This document shows, one piece after another, positions 51,889-62,710 of a DNA stretch of 64,000 bases; position 1 is the stretch's first letter; every line of letters begins with the position of its first letter. Source of the DNA: Daphnia carinata (taxonomy: Eukaryota; Arthropoda; Branchiopoda; Diplostraca; Daphniidae). The DNA lies in assembly GCF_022539665.2 (NCBI RefSeq), contig NC_081336.1, forward strand, positions 3,348,001 through 3,412,000. The letters run 5' to 3'. The notes beneath the pieces were generated by a model, which was given only the letters and a program-made list of their open reading frames with translations, had not been told where the DNA came from and made no database searches. The position numbers were made by a program, and so were the translations under genes.

Positions 51889-51956
51889 ATAGCTCTGTGG
51901 TAGAGCATTCATCTGCGATAACTGTTACCCTGGGTTCAAACCTTACTAGATGTAAA
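51889..51956 (+). repeat. tRNA-derived module 2
   Basis: Box A-like TAGCTCTGTGGTAGAGC and box B-like GGGTTCAAACC at tRNA spacing. The anticodon and acceptor stems do not pair, so it is a degenerate tRNA or SINE relic. It lies on the palindrome axis. Confidence 0.6.
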
Positions 51957-52071
51957 AAAATCTACATCTAAATGGACAAAATAATATTGCAGTATTGCAT
52001 TTCAGTTTTATTCAAAGTGTAAATGCAAGTCCGCAAGTGACTAGAAAAAAGCCAACTTGACATCATATGAT

Positions 52072-52136
52072 TCATGGCTCATTGGTAAAGCAACGGCGCG
52101 GAATGCCGAACATCTAGGGTTCGATCCCTGGATAAT
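52072..52136 (+). repeat. tRNA-derived module 3
   Basis: ATGGCTCATTGGTAAAGC (box A-like) and GGGTTCGATCCC (consensus box B) at tRNA spacing. The anticodon stem is partial (CGGC/GCCG) and the acceptor is not paired. Degenerate tRNA-derived sequence. Confidence 0.6.
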
Positions 52137-52364
52137 AATTGAATGCTTACAGATAAACTATGCTTACAGGAAACAATGCTTACCATTAAACGTGGCATAA
52201 ACAATAAAGGAGAATTGAGAAAGCTAAAAAAAAAAAGTTGATAAATGTAATGTGTGAAAACAGACAGTGGAGGAAACAAATTTTGCAAAAAAATTTTATA
52301 AAAAAAAATTTATTGACAATTCTCTGCACATTACAATTATTTTTGCAACTTTAAAAAGGCACAA

Positions 52365-52715
52365 TAGCCCTTTCAAAAGTTGCCGTCAACCCAGGCAGGG
52401 GGAGACACTGCCTTGTTGACCCACCGGGGAGATTACCCGGTGATTGGCTAAGAGAAGCCGGAAGAAGAGCTGAAGATTTGGAACATTTTTACAGGAGCGA
52501 TTAACCTTTAGTTCGGATTTGTGGGTAGCCACATCGCCCTCCGTGAACACATCATCGGACTAAGCGGCACCCCACGTCCCCTTTCCGGCCAGAGCCCTCC
52601 AAACCTCGGTATATGTTGTTTTTATATATACCGTACAGTAGGGGCATGACCCCCTACGGGCTTATTACGAGTCAAGGGGAAACGGGGCTTCAGAAAAGAA
52701 GGGAGCCCAGATATG
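52365..52715 (-). repeat. GC-rich structured block, right arm
   Basis: Mate of the block at 51075-51425, with the same hairpins. The polyadenylation-like motif is at 52309-52314 on the minus strand. Confidence 0.5.
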
Positions 52716-53196
52716 CACTTCAATTTTTTTAATATCAAATACCGTCTGGGGAATCCGAATTAAGTATAGAAATGTCATGTCATCCATCCAATCAATACAA
52801 TTTATTCAGTGTCTTGCCCCAACCAAGAATTTTTTCAGATCCAATGTTACTATTAACCTATATTGAGAAAAGAAAAACAACACCGTTAAACATATCAACT
52901 GTTGATCATGTAACTTACATGACTCATAGATTCAACTTCTGGTGGAAGCTTGGGGAAGGACATACAAATTGCAGATTAACATCATTGTATAAGGCTCTTG
53001 AATGATAAACAAGCACCTGTACAATGTTGCATTGTTGATAGTTGTGTTCCCAGTACATGAAAATCCTTTCCTATTGGATAAAATTTTTTTTGGTAGATTA
53101 GACCTGGTTGGCAAAAAGGAGGAGAAATTCTTCGTCATAAATTCAAAACTATTTGAAGAAAAATCCTTTCATACCTAAAGAGTCCATGTATGATGT

Positions 53197-53397
53197 TCAT
53201 CTCTGCAATGGCAGCAAAATTAAAACATCTTTAGGGCCATTTAAGTACCCAGTTTCCCCAACACTCTGAACGTAAAGGACAAGTTGTTCTTTAGACAGAG
53301 AAGCAGAATTATTTGAGGTTTCTAGCTGTGACAGAACTATAAAGGATTGCTGTTGTACTGGATTTATTAACACAAGATGGTACTTCTCATTAGACAA
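53197..53397 (-). CDS. Unidentified 66-codon frame downstream of the palindrome gene, right copy
   Basis: Mate of 50382-50582 (MSNEKYHLVL... to ILLPLQR). Same orientation as, and just downstream of, the intact five-exon gene. No family recognised; could be an exon or untranslated sequence. Confidence 0.2.
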   Translation of the reverse strand: MSNEKYHLVLINPVQQQSFIVLSQLETSNNSASLSKEQLVLYVQSVGETGYLNGPKDVLILLPLQR

Positions 53398-53455
53398 TGT
53401 GCATACTCTATTACTTTACCTCATACCTTAATGGTAATGCACTCTCAGTGTTTTT

Positions 53456-54187
53456 TCATCTGTAGGCTGACTCTTCCATCCTGTAACACTTCCAGACTTG
53501 ATTTGATCCCCCATTAAATTCTGTGAATGCAAAATAATAGCATTAAAAATACTTTTTCAATAGACATAAAACCGAAAAGTACCTAATCCATGTTTCATGT
53601 TGAACTTGTGCCATATCTTGGTTTCCGTACCACACCCATTTTCGGCCCAAATACGGTCCCACAATTGTTCACTTCCTTCACTGCATGGGCTTATTACTAA
53701 CGATTCTTTTTGTGCAGCACTAACAGAATTTAAATTTAACACACTGTCAGGTGGTAGACTGAATAACTAAACAATAAATAATTGTTTGTTAAAATTCTAT
53801 ACTTATTTTGAATTCTTATTTGAAAAGTTTAGGTACCTGACTGTGTTCGCCTAATGCCAATTCATCCTCATGTTCAGTTAGGTTTGAGTTTGGAAAAACC
53901 TCCTTCACTGTTTGGAAACTGTTCCGTTCCAATTTGTTCTTTTCCCCTAGCTGAGCTTGTAGACTCAAACTTTGAGCTACAAAACACAAATGAATAAAAG
54001 CAAATAAATAGAATCATTATGTATTAGGCCTTACCATCCTTAGCTTTGCTGTTATCTAATATTTTGTGCTGTTGCAATAATTGAGCCTGCAGGTCCATAA
54101 TTTGATCTAATAAACAATAATTAATAATTAAAAACAAATATAATAATGTTTATACTTACCATCCTTTTGTTGTATTATCTTATCCAT
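53456..54187 (-). CDS. Five-exon palindrome gene, intact copy; unknown helical protein
   Basis: Exons in transcript order are 54187-54160, 54106-54035, 53976-53837, 53766-53583 and 53520-53456. All introns (53-69 bp) are GT/AG with donors GTAAGT, GTAAGG, GTACCT and GTACTT, and the phases join to 162 residues. The N-terminal half is Gln/Leu/charged and probably coiled coil (MDKIIQQKDD, IMDLQAQLLQQHKILDNSK, LSLQAQLGEKNKLERNSF). The C-terminal half has a Trp/Cys-containing segment (EQLWDRIWAENGCG, KIWHKFNMKHGLEFN, NQVWKCYRMEESAYR). I recognise no family; a coiled coil plus small C-terminal domain recalls BEN-type proteins, but I see no BEN signature I would trust. Its mate on the left has two dead splice donors, so this is the likely expressed copy. 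Confidence 0.5.
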
Positions 54188-54411
54188 TTTTCAATTGTTC
54201 CTCCAGCCACGCGTTATTCTCCATCCACCACGCTACTGAACTAACTGCGAATGGCATCCAATGGACTGAAATTGCCTACGCCAGTAATAATGAGTCTGAG
54301 CGGTAGATGGCTACGTGTCGGAAAAAAAGAAAAAAGTGCGATTTTTTATTTTTTTTCCGCCATTTTTTTTTTTTTTTTTTTTTTATGTAAAACGGATTGC
54401 CATAAATACAT

Positions 54412-54681
54412 ACAAAAAATTTTTTTAAGCCCGACCGAGAAAAGTCGGCCTTATTTAGTTGGGCTTAAAATTTTTTTTCGGTCGGTGTATGTAGAGAATT
54501 AACTAGAAATGTGATCGGTACATGGCGAGGACAGTAAAATGGTTTTCTGTTTTTCTATCGCCATCTACCGGTCACATTTCTAGCTAATTTTCTACATACA
54601 CTGAGCGAAAAAATTTTAAGACCGACTGAATAAGCCCGACTAAATAAGCCCGACTTTTCTCGGTCGGGCTTAAAAAAATTT
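54412..54681. mobile_element. Foldback MITE-like element, right arm
   Basis: Mate of 49104-49371, with the same AAGCCCGACCGAG ends. It sits about 0.2 kb upstream of the first exon of the intact palindrome gene, so it could affect that promoter. Confidence 0.75.
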
Positions 54682-56744
54682 TCTGAAAAAACTGACACTC
54701 ACCGGAATTGGATGAATATCACAGGATATGCGCAAAATGGAATGCTGATTCCGGGAAAATTGCTATTCTTGTTATGAAGTTAATCATTTTTGAAATACAC
54801 CGAGTATTTGCTAGAAAATCGAACTGTTCGTGTTTAAATCGGTGTAAATACGTATTCGATAACGATTTTGTACCAAACGTCACAACGTTTGATTTTTGCA
54901 CCAAATGTTTTAGGTGACAACTTGCACATCACAGCAACATAAATTTTAAACCTTTTGAATGGATTGATACTTTGGCGAGCTAGGTTAAGCTGATCAAATT
55001 CCTTCACGTCTGATACCAACCAAGTGTCATTGAACTTCTTGATTTTTTTGTTTTAACTCAGTGACAATTTTTGACAATCAAGTTTTCCCATATCAGTAGA
55101 ATCAAATCATCCAGTCTGTAACGATGTTTTAAAATAAAAGGTATATTGTGAAAACTTTGATCTAAAATTACCTGGGTTTGGACATATTACACAATGTACT
55201 GAAAGGTATATTTGGGAGTAACGTAACAGCACCAACTTAAAAAGTTTTATGGATTGACTGCGACAAGTTGTTTTTTAAATACAATTACGGAACTCCACTT
55301 GTCCGACTGCTTTATTGACAAACACTGTGTCTTGTTTACCAGTTTTTCCCATAACTTAATAATGATCTGTCACTTCCGTCAAGCGGCAATTACTTTCCCA
55401 CCGAAAGTATTATAACCCCAATTTTTTTTTCTTTGCAATACTAAGAAACATAGAACAGATGAATGTAACACACAGCTTAACGGTTGAGCATCGGTAACAT
55501 TTTTTCTTATAGCCAACTGAAACCGATGGCGTTACTTGGGCTTCAAGTTTATCATTTTTTTGCTAATACCTACTGAAGCTACAACCATGTCAACCACAAC
55601 CATGCCGAAAAGTTTGGTACTTCCTATATGCGTATCAATGGCAAATGAATTACGATGCCCCATTCGACACTTATACATAAGTACAACCTGTATCATGGTT
55701 GTTACGTCAGCAACATGCTGACGTTTCGCCTTCTGCGTAGAATAAACACAATCAAGGCGGGGAACAACACATTTGTTAAAAAAAAAACTTACAAGGACTA
55801 AATCCCAAGATGGTACTGCAGCTTTTCAAAATCAGTCCATGTAGAATCTCACATATTCTCAGTCTCAAATGCCCATCTAATGGCAAAAACAGATTAATTT
55901 CTGGTTAATTTACCATTAGTAGACATATTCTCAAAGTAATTCATTACACAGAAACAAGACTCACTGGTACTAAGGCCACATCTGCCAGACAAAAAAGCAT
56001 AAAACCACCAGAAAAGGTCAATTTTGGCAGCTCATAACTTAAGCATCCAACAAGCACAACCTGTTACACCTAAGAACATTTGCATTGAGTTTCAACTGCT
56101 ATCATGCATAAAGAAAACCAGCATATCTATTATTACCACGGCAGTGATGAAACTCCATAACACGATAAACGTTGGAGTTCCTTTGACTGAACTGTTCAAA
56201 TTCTATTACTATAAAGCTGTCCATATAAACGTCTCTAATAAACCAAAAATGCTGAAACCTAAGGGAAAATGGTAGCAATTATAGCCAACAAAAAAAAATA
56301 CAATATTACCTATCAAACCAACAGATTGCTGGAAGCCATTAAAATTCATAAGTTCTTTTGGCTTGAATCATCTCAAGAATGCCTTATCAGCAAGTTTTTT
56401 CATTGACAAAGAACTTGACTTCACGAATGGCTCGACAAAACAAATTGGACGGAACACAGCTACGAACATTGCAGCGTGGAAACTGGATTGTACGTATACG
56501 GACCTGCAAAAGAAATCGTAAATACTTTTAGACACAAAACATGATTTTTTCCCAATGGTTATTCAAACTTTTATACCGACTTGCGGCAAATGAAATTTCA
56601 CATCCTCATTTTGCTTGGTGATCTTGATACTTAATTAGTGAATACCCTATAAAGACAATGAAATTTCTTGAAAACAAGACGTCTGAAAATAAAAAAAAAT
56701 TTAGGGCAAAAGAAGGTACTCTAAGCAATCTTCCATCCCATCTG

Positions 56745-56975
56745 ACGAGCGGTTTCAGCAACAACCCACGCCATCTGTCGAGCGGTTTTCACAGTAATCC
56801 ACGCCATCTGTTGAGCGGTTTCTGCAATAACCAACGCCATCTGTCGAGTGGTTTCTGCATAGTCCACGCCATCTCTTGAGCGTGTTCTTCAACGGTCAAC
56901 GCCATCTCTTGAGCTTGTTCTTCAACAATAAACGCCATCTCTTGAGCGTGTTCTTCAACAATCAACGCCATCTTT
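56745..56975 (-). repeat. 33-bp minisatellite, right arm
   Basis: Mate of the left array with fewer units: CGCCATC starts at 56769, 56802, 56835, 56867, 56900, 56933 and 56966, plus a degenerate first unit. One spacing is 32 bp, the rest 33. On the minus strand the array reads AQKMALIVEEHAQEMAFIV, an 11-residue repeat, in a frame open from about 57013 to 56789. Confidence 0.88.
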
Positions 56976-58148
56976 TGTGCAGCCTCCCTAGTGTACCACA
57001 GCTTCATCGCCACCTGGTCTGCTAGTTTCCAAACCTACCTTATGTGCAACTGAATTCAATGCCTATCCTAGTGACAAATGCCATGCGTCGTTGCTAAATA
57101 GTTACAGGTTGTTAATGGTCTGAAGCTGTTAATCGCATTAAATTTTTCCAGTTCGACGATTAGGGTAATTCATGCCGTGAGATCTCCCTTTGATTCCATA
57201 AAGCCTGGTGAAAATCGCTAAGATCATTAAGCCTTCCATAATATCTAAAAGAAAGGCAATAATAAAATATAAAGGTTTCCAGTTAGCACAACAAGTAAAC
57301 TCTAATGCAATAAACAAATAAAAGGTACTTAATTTTCAAAAGTATCACAGCAGATGAATTGTTTTCTAATCCCAAGGCAGCAATAACCATTTTGGTTACC
57401 TCTCTCCCAAGGTTGTCTAATCAGTTCATTTTTAACAATTCCATCAAGCACAGCCTGTTTAACCTTCACAACCTGTTAAAGTAGAAACTTCAACCTTCAG
57501 CTATTAGGTTTTATCTAGAAGTTCCTGAGCTCGAATGGATCTTCAAGCAGTAGGGACAAAAGTGATTCAACTACTTACATGCAGTTGCCTCTACATTAAT
57601 GATCGACAACTAACATTTTTGGCTTTACCGATTCGGCGATTCGTTACGACTACGTAAATAGAACATACTTTAACACAGCATTTTTGTTATTATCACACAA
57701 AATCAGAAAAGGTCATTGTTGGATTTACCACTGGCTTTGTTCGACTTACGGTTTCACTTTCCTACTATAAAGCTTTCCTTGAACTTATGTTGAACCAGAA
57801 ATGCAGATACCTAAACATAAATGCTAAAACTTATAGCAATAAATGGGACCATTACATAATTAATCACCTGAATAAAAGTTTGATGGCAGCCATTGTAAAG
57901 TGGAAGCCCAGCTCCCACATTCATCTGTAAAATGCACTTTCAGCAAGCAAAATATTTACATGATCAACAACGTCACATCTCAATCGTCTACATGTGACGA
58001 ACTGAACGAGATATAACAGGAAACAATGCGATGTGTAAATGAGTGGGTTTATTGTAACCTGCAAAAGAAAGTGTATACTTTATGACATGGTGTTAAACAA
58101 CGATTATTAATACTTCTTTACCCTTTGACGAGAAATTGAACTCAGTCT

Positions 58149-58289
58149 TCATTTTAAGCTGACCGGTTGTAACATGTGGATGGTGATTGTTGAAATAAAG
58201 AAAGTTAGCGATAAAATGAAGCGTCCGAAAATACAGGCCACAAACCGATCAGTTGACTTCTTCGTGCCTCGCTTGTCTACGGTAGCCAT
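58149..58289 (-). CDS. Small membrane-anchored ORF, right arm
   Basis: Mate of 45321-45458 with one extra residue (MATVDKRGTKKST) and the same hydrophobic segment and QPVSLK end. Function unknown; could be the first exon of a type II membrane protein. Confidence 0.3.
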   Translation of the reverse strand: MATVDKRGTKKSTDRFVACIFGRFILSLTFFISTITIHMLQPVSLK

Positions 58290-58888
58290 TTGTATGTATT
58301 GTATGTATCTAGCCATCTGGTGTGCAAAAGTGTCTATAGTTTCTTTATTTACAACTGTTTTCGCCGCTTCTCCTGGACACAAATGTAATTTCGTATGTTT
58401 TCTACCATTGCTACGAGTTTAGTATTTGAAATACAGTCTAAAGCTGTTCTTTCAAATCAGTATGATGCTAAAAATAAGTACTAAAAAAGGTGTATATCAA
58501 ACCAAGCATGAAGGAATGTATCAATTCAATTTTGGCCGATTTCGATTCGGTTCAACTACTACTGAATGTCGATTAAAAGTTAAAATCCTTATCATTGAGA
58601 GGGTTTGCCTTCTGTCCTCTATGCCATCATGACTGACCCCATTTCGAAAGTTGGACGTTTTACAGTTCGGCTACAGCCTTGTGTCTACTAGCCAACTTAT
58701 AAATTAGCAACCAATAGTGACCCGATGGTCCACAGAATATTCGGAGGGACAGGAGAGACTCTTATTTTGAGATAATAACGAAGGAAATTGTAGAAATAAA
58801 TGTGAATTACCAAACTTCATGTAGCTGATGACAATTGGATATGAATTTACAGTTGAAGAAAGCACTGATATTGCTTCAGCTGCAAAAC

Positions 58889-61169
58889 AGATTCCATCTG
58901 AATGGCATGTAAAAACAAGAAAATAAATGGAATCATGGCTTTTGAATACATATAAGAGAATACTATATTACCTTGCTCACAGAATGTTTCTTTCTTGTCC
59001 CACTTCCTGTTTCCTTATTAATAACTGTTGATACATTTCAAACAACCAGGAGTCCATTAACAACACTTGAGACATCCCTAGAATGCAAAGTACATCATTG
59101 TCATAATGGGTCCAGCAACCCATCCTTATTAGAGACAAAAAAGATTGATTTTGCAACTATATTTTATGTACACCATTGCAGATCCCTTCCCAGCTGATCA
59201 TTCTCAAGTTCTCAACTAACGAATGCATACTCTGCATACTCTAATTCTGTAATTAAAAATTTAAACATAAAATATATTAGGTCTCGATGCCTTATAGTGA
59301 AATATTTTTTTACGATTTACATGCTTCTAAAGTTGACGAAAAAAAATTGTTTATAGTTACCGAACGAAAGAGTTTACGAATTTACAATTGCCTAACTTTT
59401 TAACTTTTAAATATTCTAACTTAATTTAAAGTACGGTGAATGCATGAAGCTGACCAAGAAATTTTGTAACCGTCAACAAATTTCTTTTCTTACTTTTTTT
59501 TCTAATCGTTCGAACTATCCTCACAGCACACTTCGTATAGCACCTCATCACGTTGTCGAATGGAACCACCCTGAACTACTGCACGTCAAAAAACGCAGAC
59601 ACTATGCTCGCCATCTGTTGGCGAAAAATTTACTAAACGTATTTTGAGTGATACAATCACTCAAATTCGTCATTTACTCATTTCCTTGGTGGGAAATTTT
59701 CCAGCCAGGCAATGTCCTGGAAAACTGATGCAAAACAGAAACCAATTGACTCCATTTGTTCTGCCCCAATCTTCACTTGCATACTACTGGATATTTAGAT
59801 TTTTTTATGTATAAAAATCCAAAAGTAATGGAACGAAAACTTGGGAATCGTTTTTTTTTTTTTGGTTAACAGAACAGATGTTGTTTGATCAAAGCAACCG
59901 CCAGAACATGTTACTCTAGATGAGGAAAAACATTGAAATCTCTAATTCCTGACTTTGCATTATTGCGTGTACTGCGCAGCAAATAGATAGATGGTAACTT
60001 ATTCATAAATGTCTGTGTGAGGACCCTATTCATAAAAATGTTTTAATTATTCACCATAACGAGATTTAGAAGATATGTGTATCGTCACTTGAACAAGGAT
60101 TAGATGCGAGTTAATTGTCGCAAATATTTCTGCCAGTAAAGGAAGAGGAGAAAATTTTTAGGAAAGAAGCAATACATGGGTTAGTAGATATGTCTTATCT
60201 CACGCCACATATATCTTACTGATTTCTGGGCTGTGAAATTTTCACACTGAGAAAACGATTCTGGAATTCCGCAATAAACACAGCAGCTATACGGTAGGAC
60301 AACTCTACTTCATATCTATTTGTGCTGCGCAATATGCCAGTATCATCGAGGAAAAACTTGCTTCGTTTGAAAATAACTTAGGCTATTCTCCTATATGCGA
60401 TTTCTAAAACTTTCTTCTTTTCGAATATCTTCCGCTGCATTTCAAACGTAGCCATAATACAATAGTGGACGTTATTTCATAATCAAGGGCATTACAGGCT
60501 AAAATCACCTTGGGTTCAGCTTCTTGAAGAAGAGCCCTTGAACACTGAAGGTTTCTATCCTTGAAAACCCGTTTCAATGGTGTAAAGAATTTTGCGCAAA
60601 AGTTCGTCTGCAAAAAGTTGAGACATAAAAATTCGGGATGCCTGCAACAGACGGATCTCAACCAGAAGCCAAGAATTCAGCACCTCTCATAAGGTAACGT
60701 TCGTGTTATTTATTTGTATGTATACATAGACCTATAACAACGAAACGAAACGGAGTACCTGTTTCACTAACCACTTTACCCTCTAACCGACTAATATTTA
60801 AAAAAAATATGTTGGTTGTTGCACACGAGAGGAATTTCTCATATTCCTTGCTTATGAAACCCCATTTACTTTTCTCTATGTTCAATACTTTCATACTGAT
60901 GGATATTTAGACCCTTTGTCTATAGAAACGGCCAATCTAGTTGTTCCCGTTCACGTTCTACTCCGCCGAGCCTATCGTTCAATTTACATTTTTGTACAAT
61001 AATGTAAAATCCAGCACCTGATATAATGTGTATCATGGTAGCATGCCAGCATGTGCAATTTCCTTAGGCTACGATGATTACGCAAAAAAAGAAAACATGC
61101 GGGGAAAGTGTAGGAAATCGATTAAGAAACGCTTTCACATTACAAAAGTTGCCCATGCACTTATCGTCC
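58889..61169. other. No recognisable gene
   Basis: About 2.3 kb between the right palindrome arm and duplicate copy B. A minus-strand frame at 60404-60661 (TNFCAKFFTPLKRVF, KVILACNALDYEITST) is open but matches no family I know. The rest is A/T-rich with short chance frames. Confidence 0.4.
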
Positions 61170-62070
61170 AAATTTTCATAACAGGATTGAAACCAATGAC
61201 CTTCCACTAATTAAAAAGTAGTTCTAATGTTGGGGAAATACGTGCAGTGACGTCAAAATTTGAAAAAAGAACGGGCTGGTTTGGGTTTTTCTTACGCTGA
61301 CCCATATAATTCTCTTTCACTTTATTCCATGGACGCGATTACAAAGGTTATAGCAAAATATTGAAAACCAAAGAAACAGGAATAAATGTGAGAGCGCATG
61401 GAGTTGGCAAAAATGACAATAAAGTCTAAATCATTTACATCTACAAAAGTTTATAAAAATTTAATCTCTTCCTTACCGTACATCGCTGAAAGTATGAGGC
61501 ATTAGATGTGGCCATTGATTGTCCTTCCGGAGGGACGGTGCGGATGGTTAAGCGAGACATGATTGAGGCACGAGTATTGGGATTGTGGAACGGGACAATT
61601 AAGGGGTACTAGTACCATGGATGATCGTGGCCACAGATCGCAGCCCATCTACCCTATAAACTGAAAAGTGGCGAAAGGTCAAATTTGCAAAATTTTTTGC
61701 AGTTACCGGGCTGCCATAAATGGGTGCAGGTGATCTTTCTTCATCTGATTACAATTGGCGTGAGTTTGACCTAAAATGTTTTTCAGCTCGTTTCGCTATA
61801 GCCAAAGAAACTATTAGCGTTGGAGAATTGTTTTGGACGACTTGTACGATGCAATAACCATCAAGTATTTATAGATTCTTGGCACATAAGTATATTTGTT
61901 ACAAAAAAAAAACGATACGAGTGTTACAGGTGAAAAATAAATTTGAGAAAGAACACCGCTGGTACGATCAACGATGGGGTGTTTTAAATACGTCTTCATA
62001 TCATCTGGTTAGCATAAGTTGATATTTCTTCCAACGGCATAAATAGAGGCTAATGTACTTGTCCAACAAG

Positions 62071-62325
62071 TTAACCAAAAAGCCATCCGGGGAATCTTTG
62101 TGGGCTAGCCTCACGAACGACTCGAGCGTGATGGTAGTTAACGGCAGCAAACTTGGCGAACGGCTGCACTCCGGCCATCGTAGTCGTTACGCAGATGATG
62201 ACGAAGACAAACATCATAAGAATAATTCCCTATAGAAAAAGAAACAATTATTTTAGTATGAGAATAAAATTTCCATCACATCAAATATCACTGAAACGAA
62301 AGGAGCTGAAAACTACCTTGTTCAT
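62071..62325 (-). CDS. Small secreted-peptide gene, copy B (intact); candidate amidated peptide
   Basis: Exon 1 coding part 62325-62317 (MNK, donor GTAGTT) and exon 2 62229-62071 (acceptor CTATAG) give 55 residues ending in TAA. Residues 1-20, MNKGIILMMFVFVIICVTTT, form a strong signal peptide. Cleavage is likely near MAG, leaving about 32 residues (VQPFAKFAAVNYHHAR, then VVREASPQRFPGWLFG). There are no cysteines, so it is not a disulfide-rich toxin or defensin type. A C-terminal Gly after Phe is the usual donor for peptide amidation, so WLF-amide is possible. Single Arg residues are possible processing points. Conservation with the copy at 42 kb extends across the C-terminal half. Function unknown; neuropeptide/hormone or cuticle-related peptide are guesses. 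Confidence 0.7.
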
Positions 62326-62431
62326 GATGAAGTAAATGTCGGTTTGTTTTTTTCAAGGAATGTGTTTCAGTAGTTGTTCTGCGCTCTTCAGCTGAATTGG
62401 TTCTGATGAAGAGGGCTTTGCGTCCTTCGTC

Positions 62432-62439
62432 TTTATATA
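62432..62439 (-). promoter_or_regulatory. TATA box of peptide gene copy B
   Basis: TATATAAA on the minus strand, 107 bases upstream of the ATG, the same spacing as in copy A. A TCATCAG initiator-like motif follows about 30 bases downstream. Confidence 0.65.
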
Positions 62440-62710
62440 CGTACTTGTCAAAGTCGAAGTTTCCTTGATATGCGCCTCTTGTTTTCTAATTTTGTAGTTC
62501 GTAGTTGCTTTTCTCTTCAATTTCCAGACTTTTCCAGGTGGTTCAAGGACTTTGGGATTTCCCAGCATATATAGCATACCCGTGAATGAAACGTAGCCTT
62601 ACACCAGTTTTTGCTACGTTCATCCACTTTGGACTAGTTGCAGGTAGTTGTATTGTAAAATATGCAAATACGTCGTTGTGTATCACGTACGCAGAACGCG
62701 TGTCGTGTTC

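Larger units (their letters stand above)
51611..52144. other. Central spacer of the palindrome
   Basis: About 0.5 kb of non-inverted sequence between the arms. Just outside it the arms are still homologous but diverged (ATCTGTAAG(T/C)ATTC on both sides). The spacer is mostly three tRNA-derived modules plus A/T-rich linkers. Confidence 0.8.
52145..58888 (-). repeat. Right arm of giant palindrome
   Basis: Reverse complement of 44839-51610. The inner part is almost identical. The outer part differs by substitutions, a shorter minisatellite and an approximately 50-bp length difference near 58280-58340. This arm holds the splice-competent copy of the five-exon gene. Confidence 0.93.
61170..62710. 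repeat. Direct duplicate segment, copy B
   Basis: Same-orientation counterpart of 41085-42770. It carries the intact small secreted-peptide gene. The duplicates are about 20 kb apart with the palindrome between them. Confidence 0.75.

Noticed and set aside
51719-52136. Three functional tRNA genes
   Set aside because: Box A and box B are present but acceptor and other stems fail to pair, so they are annotated as tRNA-derived repeats.
53456-54187. BEN-domain assignment for the palindrome gene
   Set aside because: The coiled-coil plus C-terminal layout is suggestive, but I cannot see the domain's conserved pattern in the spliced frame.
60404-60661. Cadherin-like fragment (ALDYE)
   Set aside because: A single short motif without the rest of a cadherin repeat is not enough.
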